Source: Mactromeris polynyma
Taxonomy: Eukaryota; Mollusca; Bivalvia; Venerida; Mactridae
Direction of reading: 5' to 3'
Length of the DNA stretch: 64,000 nucleotides
NCBI GenBank assembly: GCA_032209605.1
Contig: JASFXZ010000043.1
Coordinates: 1,164,819 to 1,228,818, forward strand
Shown here: positions 25,982 to 36,917 of the stretch, in pieces
How the letters are laid out: every line of letters starts with the position of its first letter
How positions within the stretch are numbered: the first letter of the stretch is position 1
Notes under the pieces: model-generated
What the model saw: the letters and a program-made list of their open reading frames with translations, nothing else
Told to the model about the DNA's origin: nothing
The model's database searches: none
Program-made: the position numbers and the translations under genes

Positions 25982-26188
25982 AGTTCTAGTACTGTAGATC
26001 TGGCTTGTTTCTAGTACTGTAGATCTGGCTTGTTTCTAGTACTGTAGATCTGGCTTGTTTCTAGTACTGTAGATCTGGCTTGTTTCTAGTACTGTAGATC
26101 AGGCTTGTTTCTAGTACTGTAGATCTGGCTTGTTTCTAGTACTGTAGATCTGGCTTGTTTCTAGTACTGTAGATCTATCTGGCTTGTT
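25982..26188. repeat. 25-bp tandem repeat, 8 copies
   Basis: Unit TTCTAGTACTGTAGATCTGG followed by CTTGT, almost invariant; one copy has CAGG for CTGG. The last copy has an ATCT insertion. Confidence 0.95.
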
Positions 26189-26567
26189 AAAACTTGATTC
26201 AAATTTTTGCATATCAATTTGATATATCAGAAGACAAATATCGCCGAAATATCAATTATATTTATAAATTCCATTAACAGACTATTAACTCCTATGTTTC
26301 TGTTTGCTTATGTTTGAATGCCCTACATAAATGTATTTTTGTGATAAAAAGACCTTTCAGTAATTAATTTGGAATGCACTATCCACTAGAACACTGTTTT
26401 ACAAGCTACAAAGCGACATTACAATATTTTGGCACATTTTTAGACTGTACCCATTCTCATGTATTTACCCACCAGAATATCAATATTTATAAGTGTGTAT
26501 AGAATATTGATCAACAAAAGAATTAGATATAGTAATATTGATTGTTTCAATGATGGCCCTATCCTAG

Positions 26568-26632
26568 CTGGTTAAGTGGTTTGTCAACTAGGTGGAAGAT
26601 TTCTGTTCCACGGGAAATTTATTGTATCATTC
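26568..26632 (+). mobile_element. possible tRNA-derived SINE head
   Basis: TAGCTGGTTAAGTGGTTTGT resembles a polymerase III A box, and TTCTGTTCCACGG about 35 bases on is a weak B-box candidate. No full tRNA fold is evident. Similar loose heads occur at 22068 and 40345. Confidence 0.3.
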
Positions 26633-26750
26633 TTCAATTTTGTTTAATGATTTGTAATGACAAATCTACCCATCCATTGCTAGTTTAAAGGACACTAGGA
26701 TAATGAAATGTCATGTTTCTTGAGCAAGGTGACCCATGTATACATTTATA

Positions 26751-26897
26751 TACAGTCCGACCTCATTTATTCGACAACCTTCTATCTGAATACTTTTCTT
26801 ATGCACATTGAATGGAAATGGGCTATTCAAAACCATGTATTATTCGTAATAAAACATCGGACTCGATGAATAGGAATGAATGAGGTCTGACTCTATA
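26751..26897 (+). mobile_element. TIR element family P2, seeds the adjacent array
   Basis: Left end TACAGTCCGACCTCATTTAT; interior TGGAAATGGGCTATTCAAAA; right end GAGGTCTGACTCTATA (family GAGGTCCGACTGTATA). The right end forms the first bases of the 44-bp array unit that follows. Confidence 0.85.
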
Positions 26898-27455
26898 TGT
26901 TGTGTACATACAGCCTGTGAAAGTTGAGGTCTGACTCTATATGTTGTGTACATACAGCCTGTGAAAGTTGAGGTCTGACTCTATATGTTGTGTACATACA
27001 GCCTGTGAAAGTTGAGGTCTGACTCTATATGTTGTGTACATACAGCCTGTGAAGGTTGAGGTCTGACTCTATATGTTGTGTACATACAGCCTGTGAAAGT
27101 TGAGGTCTGACTCTATATGTTGTGTACATACAGCCTGTGAAAGTTGAGGTCTGACTCTATATGTTGTGTACATACAGCCTGTGAAAGTTGAGGTCTGACT
27201 CTATATGTTGTGTACATACAGCCTGTGAAAGTTGAGGTCTGACTCTATATGTTGTGTACATACAGCCTGTGAAAGTTGAGGTCTGACTCTATATGTTGTG
27301 TACATACAGCCTGTGAAAGTTGAGGTCTGACTCTATATGTTGTGTACATACAGCCTGTGAAAGTTGAGGTCTGACTCTATATGTTGTGTACATACAGCCA
27401 GTGAAGGTTGAGGTCTGACTCTATATGTTGTGTACATACATACAGCCTGTGAAAG
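26885..27455. repeat. 44-bp minisatellite, 13 copies, built on a TIR element end
   Basis: The unit is GAGGTCTGACTCTATATG followed by TTGTGTACATACAGCCTGTG and AAAGTT. The first 16 bases are the right terminus of the P2 element at 26751; the rest is the sequence that flanked it. Copies are nearly identical, and the last has a CATA insertion. Confidence 0.95.
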
Positions 27456-27887
27456 TTGTTAAATGACTAATTTGCCTCATTAGACGTAATTATGTCATGA
27501 TTTTCATACAGTTGTATATTATAATGGTGATTGAAGTGAACAATATGTTGCTGGATATTGGATGTATGATACATTTTTAATATAATATACCATGTAGATT
27601 GGTAATATCGCCCATGTATTATTTTCGATAATTCATTAGTGAAATACCAACTCGAGTGCGAGACGTAACAACAAAACAAGCATGACGTAGATGCGCTCAA
27701 ATAATGTTGACATTGTTAAATCTTTATTTTGTTCAAAGTATGACATTTTATTTCATTGAAATTATTGTCTTATTCATTTAGATATGATTTATGATACAAT
27801 CATTTGAACTTGTATCTTGTGGTTTAAAAAAATAGAAAAGAAAATTTTCAGAACTACTTTTTGTTTTGTCAGCTGGAAATTGTTTAC

Positions 27888-28501
27888 CAAAGACCGAATT
27901 ACACAGGCCATACTTTGCTTGTATATAGGAGGTCAATGTTTACCAAAGACTGAATTACACAGGCCATACTTTGCTTGTATATAGGAGGTCAATGTTTACC
28001 AAAGACTGAATTACACAGGCCATACTTTGCTTGTATATAGGAGGTCAATGTTTACCAAAGACTGAATTACACAGGTCATACTTTGCTTGTATATAGGAGG
28101 TCAATGTTTACCAAAGACTGAATTACACAGGCCATACTTTGCTTGTATATAGGAGGTCAATGTTTACCAAAGACTGAATTACACAGGCCATACTTTGCTT
28201 GTATATAGGAGGTCAATGTTTACCAAAGACTGAATTACACAGGCCATACTTTGCTTGTATATAGGAGGTCAATGTTTACCAAAGACTGAATTACACAGGC
28301 CATACTTTGCTTGTATATAGGAGGTCAATGTTTACCAAAGACTGAATTACACAGGCCATACTTTGCTTGTATATAGGAGGTCAATGTTTACCAAAGACTG
28401 AATTACACAGGCCATACTTTGCTTGTATATATAGGAGGTCAATGTTTACCAAAGACTGAATTACACAGGCCATACTTTGCTTGTATATAGGAGGTCAATG
28501 T
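27888..28501. repeat. 56-bp minisatellite, 11 copies
   Basis: The unit contains TTTACCAAAGACTGAATTAC, ACAGGCCATACTTTGCTTGT and ATATAGGAGGTCAATG. Copies are almost identical, implying recent expansion. Confidence 0.95.
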
Positions 28502-28689
28502 TATGTTTTAATGTTTAGCTGTTTCTGCTGTTATATCATATATAGAATCTAACATTCTTTTTCATTAAATTTTGTTAAACTTGTCATCTAAAACCGATAA
28601 ACCTTAGCACATCTCGTTTTTTATTGTAAAGATGTTTGATAAATTCAATAAAAATGAACACTCTTGTAAGATCCTCTATGTATGTATAT

Positions 28690-28778
28690 ACTGTAAAACC
28701 TCAATAATAAGACCACCCTTGGGACCCTTGAAAACTGGTCTTTATATTGAGATGGTCTTTAAGTGAAGTTTTACTGCA
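28690..28778. mobile_element. TIR element family P1, internally deleted
   Basis: Left CTGTAAAACCTCAATAATAA then GACCACCCTTGGGACCCTTG; right AGATGGTCTTTAAGTGAAGT then TTTACTGCA. At about 90 bp it lacks the central AATAAAGAG-CAAAACAGTG part seen in full copies. Confidence 0.8.
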
Positions 28779-29097
28779 TGTGTTTATTGTATCAGTTTAA
28801 TCATAAATTCTGACACAAATTTCAGGCAGAGAATAAGGTATTCATTGCTTCTTGCTTGTATGTTGTACTGTTCACTTATATCCAATGGTGTCATAAATTA
28901 ACATGTCTTTGCTATTAATTCATCTATTTTAATATAACTTGGATTTATTCACATAAGGTGTGGGTTAGAAAACAAAATGGTCACATTTGTTCATATATTT
29001 CAAAGCTACAAACATATAAGTAGTATTGCCTGACCCTTCATGTTTTTTATGAAATTTAATTTCAAACAAGATAATTTAATTGTCTGTAGCTTGACAC

Positions 29098-29705
29098 ACA
29101 AAGGATTGTCACAAGTTCTCTCCCTTTATCATTTATAAGAGTTATTTCCCTTTATCCCTTCTATAGTATTAGTTATACAGGTTGTTGACAGGGTATATGG
29201 GGGGATATAACCTGTGTGTGTGCCATAGAACCCAAGGCGTTAGCCAAGGGTTATATGAATCGCAGACAGGTTATATTCCCCCATATACCCTGTCAACAAC
29301 CTGTATAACAAATTTATAATACTGCAAATCCAATTTTTCATCAGAACAGAGCAAGGCTTTAAATGTTATATCTAAACAGTCTAGGTCTTATAATTAGACC
29401 TATGTATTTTTAAGGTTTTTGCATTATGAAATGTTTTGTCAGATTTAGTCATGAATAGTCTGAATAATTAAAACATTTTCCTTATCCAATGTATCAGAAA
29501 TACTTTTTGTAGATGAATTTCTTTATATTTCACTCATACCTCTATGCTAAAGCCTCGGGTTATATGGCACACAAACTGGTTATATTCCCCCATATACCCT
29601 GTCAACAACCTGTATAACTAATACTATATACAAGCCTTTAACCAATTAAATTACTGGATTTTTATAAGGGATTAAGAGAGAGAACTCACAACAATATCCT
29701 GTGAC
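29098..29705. mobile_element. inverted-repeat element G interrupted by a second hairpin element
   Basis: The outer arms are TTGTCACAAGTTCTCTCCCT (29107) and AAGAGAGAGAACTCACAACA (29668), the family G arms. Between them, 29172-29309 forms a strong palindrome (GTTATACAGGTTGTTGACAG with its inverse GTCAACAACCTGTATAAC), and a further copy of the right arm lies at 29577-29618. This reads as one element inserted in another, then partly duplicated. Confidence 0.65.
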
Positions 29706-30381
29706 TTTGACCTTCATTTCATGAAAAGTATGGCACTCATACTTTTTATATAATGAAAGTCAAGTCACAGGATATTCCATGACAAAAACTGTATATGAAT
29801 GTTGAATGGAAGTTTTGATGTCACTAACTGAGCATTAATTTTGTTCGAAGTGTTTTGGTGACTAAATTGTGATTTATAAAATTACATGATTGTGACAGTG
29901 TTTATAAGTATTCCATAACTTCTTTCTCCCTTAAATTTTGAAAAACAGAAGAATTTTTAAAAATGATGTACATTTGAGTAAAGCATTTTTGAAGCAACGT
30001 CATCATTTTGAGGTTTACTTTTGCATCTTGTTCTTAATCACTATAAAAAGAAAATTTAGACATCTGAATTAATAATTTTGGTATTAAATGAAACTTAAGA
30101 AAAAAATATCTGTTAAAAATGTAAAAATATGCAAATTAATTTTGGGTCACTAATTCAGGTTTTGTCATGGAAGGTGGAACAGCTCATAATTACATCTGCA
30201 GATGATTATTATAGTTCCAGACATTTTGTCTGATAAGATTATTGTTTAAGTTTTTACTTAAATTCCACTGGGGAATAATGATTGTGTTATACTGATCTGC
30301 TAAATGAATGAAATGTTGTCCTATTTGTGCATTACTGGTGGTGGTGGTGGTCAGTATTTCAATCTAAGCGTAAATCTTTTA

Positions 30382-31423
30382 TATCCATGGCGAAAATATC
30401 ATGTCTGAAACATGTCTGATCATGTTTTTTAACATATTTTATCATGTTATGTAGACATGTTTGAACATGGTTTGACGATGTTATGAACATGTTGAACATA
30501 TTATAACATGTACGTTAAATGGCACCATGGTCTAACACAATTGAAGATGATCATGGTCAAACATGTTCAAATATGTTACTTTGTCCATTACACCTGGCAA
30601 AAATATCATGCCTGAAACATGTTTAAAACATATTTCATCATGTTCTGTAGACGTGGTTTGGCAATGTTATGGACATGTTTGAACATATTATAATATGTAC
30701 GTTAAATGTCACCATGGTCTAACATGATTGAAGATGATCATGGTAAAAAAGCATGAAACATGTGCATTAAATGGCACCATAATCTAACACAATCACACAA
30801 GATCATGGTTAACATGTCATTTTGTGAACATGATGGATCATGTATAAACATAATGACAGGTGTTCAGTATACTTATGGTATTCCACCCATTTAATTGAAG
30901 TTCATTGTTTCCATTGCTTATATATAGCACAGTAGGCAAACTATATAACTTTACAAAATTTAAATATCAAGATATTACCATTTATAATTTATTTCATTTA
31001 TAAAATCATATTCGAAATTGCTTCAATAAGTTTTTCTAAAAACAAATAATTTCAATTATTAAAAAAAAAGGTAATTCAGTGACAATATATTGAAATATGT
31101 TAAATCATGTTCAGCCTGTAACAAACACCAGCATAAATATATAACCAACTGTCATGTTCAAACATATTCAAACATGTTCATTATTGATTGTGAACAAACA
31201 AATAAAAAAATGTAAAGCCTAGAAATGTTCTGACTTTTTAAACATTAATTTAGGGCAATTCTCACAAATGATTTATGTTATATGAACTATATGATCATTT
31301 ATTGACAGTCAAACATGTTCATGAAACATGATTAGCCAACATGGTCATTGGCATAAAAAACATGTTCAAATATGTATAAACATGTTTGATCATCAAACAT
31401 GATATTAAGTTCGCCATGGATTA
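30382..31423. mobile_element. TIR element packed with AACATG/CATGTT words
   Basis: Ends TATCCATGGCGAAAATATCA and its inverse TTCGCCATGGATTA. The 1 kb interior is dominated by dispersed AACATG and CATGTT words such as ACATGTTCAAACATG and GAACATGTTGAAC, spaced irregularly, so it is not a simple tandem array. A partial internal duplication runs from about 30395 and again from 30600 (CAAAAATATCATGCCTGAAA). No ORF of note. Confidence 0.7.
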
Positions 31424-31650
31424 CCCAAGTTATACAGTAGTAGACAGATGAACATTTACTCTAGTCAGAACCCTGCATGATTAACCCAACACATACGATT
31501 TATATTTACTGCTTGATATATTTTTGTGGTGGTTAATGTTTTTGTTATAAATATTGTGCAGTAATAATCTACAAGCTTGGGTAATAAATGGGAAGTTACA
31601 TGTTTGTATATGGCAACAGCAAGTTTTCTAACTTATTCTCTCTCTTTTGG

Positions 31651-32196
31651 GAAGGGGGTTTCTGGTCAAAATGGAATATATAGTGCTACCCCTGTCTGAC
31701 CATGTGTGTGTCTGTCCATGTGTGTGTCTGACCATGTGTGTGTCTGACCATGTGTGTGTCTGACCATGTGTGTGTCTGACCATGTGTGTGTCTGACCATG
31801 TGTGTGTCTGACCATGTGTGTGTCTGACCATGTGTGTGTCTGTCCATGTGTGTGTCTGACCATGTGTGTGTCTGACCATGTGTGTGTCTGTCCATGTGTG
31901 TGTCTGACCATGTGTGTGTCTGACCATGTGTGTGTCTGACCATGTGTGTGTCTGTCCATGCATGCAAAGAGTTGATTTCCTATCAATAACTCTTGAAAGG
32001 AATGGAAGAATTCATTCATATTGGGCACATAAGCATATGATAAAACAATAGAGGTCAAGTTTGATTTCAGTTATATTGAACACATTTTTGGAGGAGTTAT
32101 GACCCTTTTATGACTTCAAAAAAGTTTCTGATCAATAACACTAAGTCTTGTAAAGCCCATAGCGTGGAATCCGTGTCCTTTGGACACATCTAGTTT
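31651..32196. mobile_element. hairpin-headed interspersed repeat carrying an internal array
   Basis: Starts near GAAGGGGGTTTCTGG and continues TAGTGCTACCCCTGTCTGAC; after the array it reads CAATAACTCTTGAAAGGAAT and ends TTTGGACACATCTAGTTT. The same phrases in the same order occur in the copy at 44949-45307, which lacks the array. Confidence 0.7.
31697..31962. repeat. 16-bp minisatellite, about 17 copies
   Basis: Unit GACCATGTGTGTGTCT with a GTCCATG variant every few copies. It sits where other copies of the host repeat have GTCCGTCC-like text, so it probably expanded from that segment. Minus-strand HTHGQTHTWSD-type frames are artefacts. Confidence 0.95.
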
Positions 32197-32656
32197 GATT
32201 TTGTATTACAAAGCATTGTGGTTTGCACCTTAGTGTGAGGATAGCAGAACATATGGTACTGTCTTTTACTTGTTTGCTATAATTTAGTATTGTTTAGTGT
32301 AGATTTAGAGCTAATATAGAATGTATTGCTCTATCTGCTGTTGGTATTATAATCTAAATATACATGTGATTGGAGTTAAATATACATGTATATCGTGTTA
32401 AGGCGCATAGTTGCCAGTGCCCTTGAGTTTCACAGTTGTGTAATGAATTTGTGACAGTGTAACATTGATACCTAATTGAAAACCCAAAATTGTAAGGAAA
32501 TCTTAAAAAAATTCTTTATCAAATTACATTTTTGATCCTAAAACTGTATGATTTTGCATCACTAGTAAATTTGATCTCTACTCAGTCAATAAATTTGTTA
32601 GCGCATTGATTCTGTGTATGTATTGTTGTGTATTTATTACATGTATTACACTCCAG

Positions 32657-32788
32657 GCAAGCTTGAAGGCCGAGTACTGCACGGGTAATAAACCATACAT
32701 GAGATACAAAGTTAGTAATGAAACAATACTTCAAGATATGGTTATGGATGCTACGAAAGAATACGCTTACATCATGTCGGGAAAAAAG
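32657..32788 (+). CDS. MET-like receptor, coding exon 3: Sema-PSI link
   Basis: Acceptor CACTCCAG, donor AAG|GTAACT, both phase 0. Encodes residues 443-486: ASLKAEYCTGNKPYMRYKVS ... ILQDMVMDATKEYAYIMSGKK. EYAYIMSGKK (followed by IMKFPL in the next exon) matches the GYTLVITGKKITKIPL strand of vertebrate MET just before PSI. Confidence 0.92.
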
Positions 32789-32882
32789 GTAACTTAAATG
32801 TTGAGAGATGGAAGTGAAGCATGTATCAAAGAGCTGCATAAAGATCATTTAAAACTGTTTAAAGATACATGTAGATAATTGG

Positions 32883-33133
32883 CACAGGAGATTGTCACAA
32901 GTTCTCTCCCCTTCTGTAATATATGTATATATCATACAAAAAGTCGTAACGATTTTTAAATCTGACCTCTTTTTAAAGATAAATTGTTCATGCCTAGAAT
33001 TCGGTGCATAGCTTGATTATTTTGATGTTTGAGGCGTGATCTCAGCACAGGTCAGGTGTGAAAAGCGTTGGACTCCTTGTACTTTATATACATATACTAT
33101 AGAAGGGGAGAGAACTCTTGACAATATGCGGTG
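32883..33133. mobile_element. inverted-repeat element family G
   Basis: Left arm CACAGGAGATTGTCACAAGT then TCTCTCCCC; right arm AGAAGGGGAGAGAACTCTTG then ACAATATGCGGTG. It starts about 95 bases after the exon 3 donor. Confidence 0.65.
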
Positions 33134-33490
33134 ATATTTTGTGTTGAAAGTGTCAAACAAATCACTGAATATTTCACCATTTTTATACTCATGTGTCTCA
33201 TAGGGTGTGTGGAAATAATGATGCTAAAACAATATCATAGTTTATATAATAGATATATGTATTTATATAATATAATAGTTTGACCCCTGGAACTCCAAAA
33301 AGTCACATTTTGACCTTCAGGATTCTGGCTGAAGGGTCAATATTTCTCTAGATTATAGGTCATTTGGTAATAAAATGGTAAAATCTTGTAAAAAATTATC
33401 AAAATGAGCCTTTAAATTGAGCATGGAGTGGAACACCTGGTTTTCAACAATTTGTTAGTGATTCAAAACACAATTTTATCTTTATAATAA

Positions 33491-33655
33491 GTGCAGTCGG
33501 ACCTCGTTTATTCGACAACCTTCTATCCAGATGCTCTGTATCATCCTAAATAAATATCAGGTCCCGATGTATCTTCTTATGCCAATTTGAAATGGGCTAA
33601 TATAAGAAATAAAAGTTTGGACCCAATGAATTCAAATGAACAAGGTCCGACTGTA
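33491..33655 (+). mobile_element. TIR element family P2
   Basis: GCAGTCGGACCTCGTTTATT at the left; AAATATCAGGTCCCGATGTA inside; AAGGTCCGACTGTA at the right. A clean inverted pair of about 20 bases. Confidence 0.9.
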
Positions 33656-33742
33656 TATAACAACAATGTTTAGCGTGAAAACATAATTTAAGCATGGCGT
33701 TACATCTCAAGCTTATGTTTCTTATTCTGTCTTCCATCTTAG

Positions 33743-33916
33743 ATAATGAAGTTTCCCCTAACGTCATGTTTGGTGTACAATGAATGTTCTACTTGCGTGA
33801 GTTCCAAGGATCCATTGGGTTGCGGTTGGTGCGGGGATCATTGTAGCAAAAGAGATGAATGTATCGACCCTAATGTTGACTGGTCACATGATACATGTGA
33901 ACCTTACATTATCTCT
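33743..33916 (+). CDS. MET-like receptor, coding exon 4: PSI domain
   Basis: Acceptor CCATCTTAG, donor TCT|GTAAGT, both phase 0. Encodes residues 487-544: IMKFPLTSCLVYNECSTCVS, SKDPLGCGWCGDHCSKRDEC and IDPNVDWSHDTCEPYIIS. All eight cysteines of a PSI (plexin-semaphorin-integrin) knot are present with the CGWC signature. This small cystine knot orients Sema against the IPT stalk. Confidence 0.95.
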
Positions 33917-34119
33917 GTAAGTATACTGTAGAATCGGACATTTTCCTTTAAGGGACATAGTCTTATTGTTTAACGAAATCTTCTTAGTCAGAAATATGAG
34001 AAAATTGGTGGTAACTGCCTGCATACCTATGTACTTTACAACATTGCATTTTCACTTTTTGTTACATGTTTTCTAAAGCCACAAATATGAGTGTCCTATG
34101 TCTGTATTTTTCATCCTGA

Positions 34120-36370
34120 CCTACGCGGTGAGTGAGCACTAGCATAGTTAGTACTTGTATCATCCTGTCCAACGTGGTGAGTGAGCACTAGCATAGTTAG
34201 TACTTGTATCATCCTGTCCAACGTGGTGAGTGAGCACTAGCATAATTAGTACTTGTATCATCCTGTCCAATGCGGTGAGTGAGCACTAGCATAGTTAGTA
34301 CTTGTATCATCCTGACCTACGCGGTGAGTGAGCACTAGCATAGTTAGTACTTGTATCATCCTGTCCAACGTGGTGAGTGAGCACTAGCATAGTTAGTACT
34401 TGTATCATCCTGTCCAACGAGGTGAGTGAGCACTAGCATAATTAGTATTTGTATCATCCTGACCAACGCGGTGAGTGAGCACTAGCATAGTTAGTACTTG
34501 TATCATCCTGACCTACGCGGTGAGTGAGCACTAGCATAGTTAGTACTTGTATCATCCTGTCCAACGCAGTGAGTGAGCACTAGCATAGTTAGTACTTGTA
34601 TCATCCTGTCCAACGTGGTGAGTGAGCACTAGCATAGTTAGTACTTGTATCATCCTGTCCAACGTGGTGAGTGAGCACTAGCATAATTAGTACTTGTATC
34701 ATCCTGTCCAACGCGGTGAGTGAGCACTAGCATAGTTAGTACTTGTATCATCCTGACCTACACGGTGAGTGAGCACTAGCATAGTTAGTACTTGTATCAG
34801 ACTGACCTACGTGGTGAGTGAGCACTAGCATAATTAGTACTTGTATCAGACTGACCTACGTGGTGAGTGAGCACTAGCATAGTTAGTACTTGTATCAGAC
34901 TGACCTATGCAGTAAGTGAGCACTAGCATAGTTAGTAATTGTATCATCCTGACCTACCCGGTGAGTGAGCACTAGCATAGTTAGTACTGGTATCATCCAC
35001 ACCTACGCAGTGAGTGAGCACTAGCATAGTTTGTACTCGTATCATCCTGACCTACCCGGTGAGTGAGCACTAGCATAGTTAGTACTTGTATCAGACTGAC
35101 CTACGTGGTGAGTGAGCACTAGCATAGTTAGTACTTGTATCAGACTGACCTCGGTGGTGAGTGAGCACTAGCATAGTTAGTACTTGTATCAGACTGACCT
35201 ACGCGGTGAGTGAGCACTAGCATAGTTAGTACTTGTATCATCCTGACCTACGCGGTGAGTGAGCACTAGCATAGTTAGTACTTGTATCATCCTGTCCAAC
35301 GTGGTGAGTGAGCACTAGCATAGTTAGTACTTGTATCATCCTGTCCAACGTGGTGAGTGAGCACTAGCATAATTAGTATTTGTATCATCCTGACCAACGC
35401 GGTGAGTGAGCACTAGCATAGTTAGTACTTGTATCATCCTGACCTACGCGGTAAGTGAGCACTAGCAAAGTTAGTACTTGTATCATCCTGTCCAACGCAG
35501 TGAGTGAGCACTAGCATAGTTAGTACTTGTATCATCCTGACCTACGCGGTGAGTGAGCACTAGCATAGTTAGTACTTGTATCATCCTGTCCAACGTGGTG
35601 AGTGAGCACTAGCATAGTTAGTACTTGTATCATCCTGTCCAACGTGGTGAGTGAGCACTAGCATAATTAGTACTTGTATCATCCTGTCCAACGCGGTGAG
35701 TGAGCACTAGCATAGTTAGTACTTGTATCATCCTGACCTACACGGTGAGTGAGCACTAGCATAGTTAGTACTTGTATCAGACTGACCTACGTGGTGAGTG
35801 AGCACTAGCATAGTTAGTACTTGTATCAGACTGACCTACGTGGTGAGTGAGCACTAGCATAGTTAGTACTTGTATCAGACTGACCTATGCAGTAAGTGAG
35901 CACTAGCATAGTTAGTAATTGTATCATCCTGACCTACCCGGTGAGTGAGCACTAGCATAGTTAGTACTGGTATCATCCACACCTACGCAGTGAGTGAGCA
36001 CTAGCATAGTTTGTACTCGTATCATCCTGACCTACCCGGTGAGTGAGCACTAGCATAGTTAGTACTTGTATCAGACTGACCTACGTGGTGAGTGAGCACT
36101 AGCATAGTTAGTACTTGTATCAGACTGACCTCGGTGGTGAGTGAGCACTAGCATAGTTAGTACTTGTATCAGACTGACCTACGCGGTGAGTGAGCACTAG
36201 CATAGTTAGTACTTGTATCAACCTGACCTACGCAGTGAGTGAGCACTAGCATAGTTAGTACTTGTATCAGACTGACCTACATGGTGAGTGAGCACTAGCA
36301 TAGTTAGTACTTGTATCAGACTGACCTACGTGGTGAGTGAGCACTAGCATAGTTAGTACTTGTATCAGAC
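34120..36370. repeat. 49-bp minisatellite, about 46 copies, with a 0.93-0.98 kb higher-order repeat
   Basis: The unit contains GTGAGTGAGCACTAGCATAG, TTAGTACTTGTATCATCCTG and TCCAACGTG or ACCTACGCG. Rare variants recur together: TGCAGTAAGTGAG at 34908 and 35888 (980 bases apart, 20 units) and AATTAGTATTTG at 34440 and 35371 (931 apart, 19 units). A block of about 20 units was therefore duplicated, with one unit gained or lost. Each unit carries GGTGAGTGAG, a donor-like word. Confidence 0.95.
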
Positions 36371-36583
36371 TTGTGTTTTGCAGTACCAGGAAACATTTAT
36401 GAAATGTTAAAATGCAATGTTTAAGAGTACGTCTGATTAAGTTGACCATTATCTGCATTGCAGCAACGTCGGATGATTGTGAAAACATTTCTATGTTATT
36501 TAAATATTATATTCTTAATCTGTCATGTCTATACAGTACAACAGCCTATACATAGTAAAATAGAGCGAAAGTAAAATATTGCT

Positions 36584-36825
36584 TCAGTAAAACTTTGAAA
36601 CCTCAAACAGTTTTGGCTCGAACACAGTAGATACCTCGAACAGGTTCTTAAGTCCCGGCGAAACCCCTTCTTATTTCATATTATCTAACAGTAGATTACT
36701 CGAATGGAGATAGGTAGAACACTTGAACATTATTTGTGGTCCCTAGCTACCATTTCATTCATTGTTCGTCAATGACTATTGAGCGAAGTGCATTCAGTAT
36801 GAAAACACAAACAACACACAAATGC
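36584..36825 (-). mobile_element. deleted copy of TIR family P3
   Basis: Begins CAGTAAAACTTTGAAACCTC and follows, in inverse orientation, the right end of the 41039-41919 element (AACAGGTTCTTAAGTCCCGG, CGAAACCCCTTCTTATTTCA). It then jumps to sequence matching the left interior (GTGCATTCAGTATGAAAACA), so the middle is missing. Confidence 0.75.
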
Positions 36826-36917
36826 CTAGTAGGGGCCATTTTCATGGGTAAGTAGGGTTATGCCAAACAAACATTTTTAATTATGGCCCAATAGCTGAAA
36901 TATACATCTCCCAAAGG

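Larger units (their letters stand above)
23499..32656 (+). other. intron 2 of the MET-like gene, 9.2 kb of nested repeats
   Basis: Phase 0. The exons either side (GQVVKVRAQ and ASLKAEYC) align without a gap to vertebrate MET, so no exon is missing. It holds TIR elements at 23663, 26751, 28690, 29098 and 30382, hairpin-headed repeats at 24330 and 31651, and arrays at 25982, 26885, 27888 and 31697. The stretch at 25490-25640 (ACAAGATGGCGGACGTCGCA) is a relative of the interior of the element at 16713. The remainder is AT-rich. Confidence 0.75.
32789..33742 (+). other. intron 3 of the MET-like gene
   Basis: Phase 0. Contains a family G inverted-repeat element (32883-33133) and a P2 element (33491-33655, 87 bases before the acceptor). 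The rest is AT-rich. Confidence 0.75.

Noticed and set aside
34120..36370. Possible CRISPR array
   Set aside because: The whole unit is repeated, with no unique spacers, and the setting is an animal gene intron. The same applies to all other arrays here.
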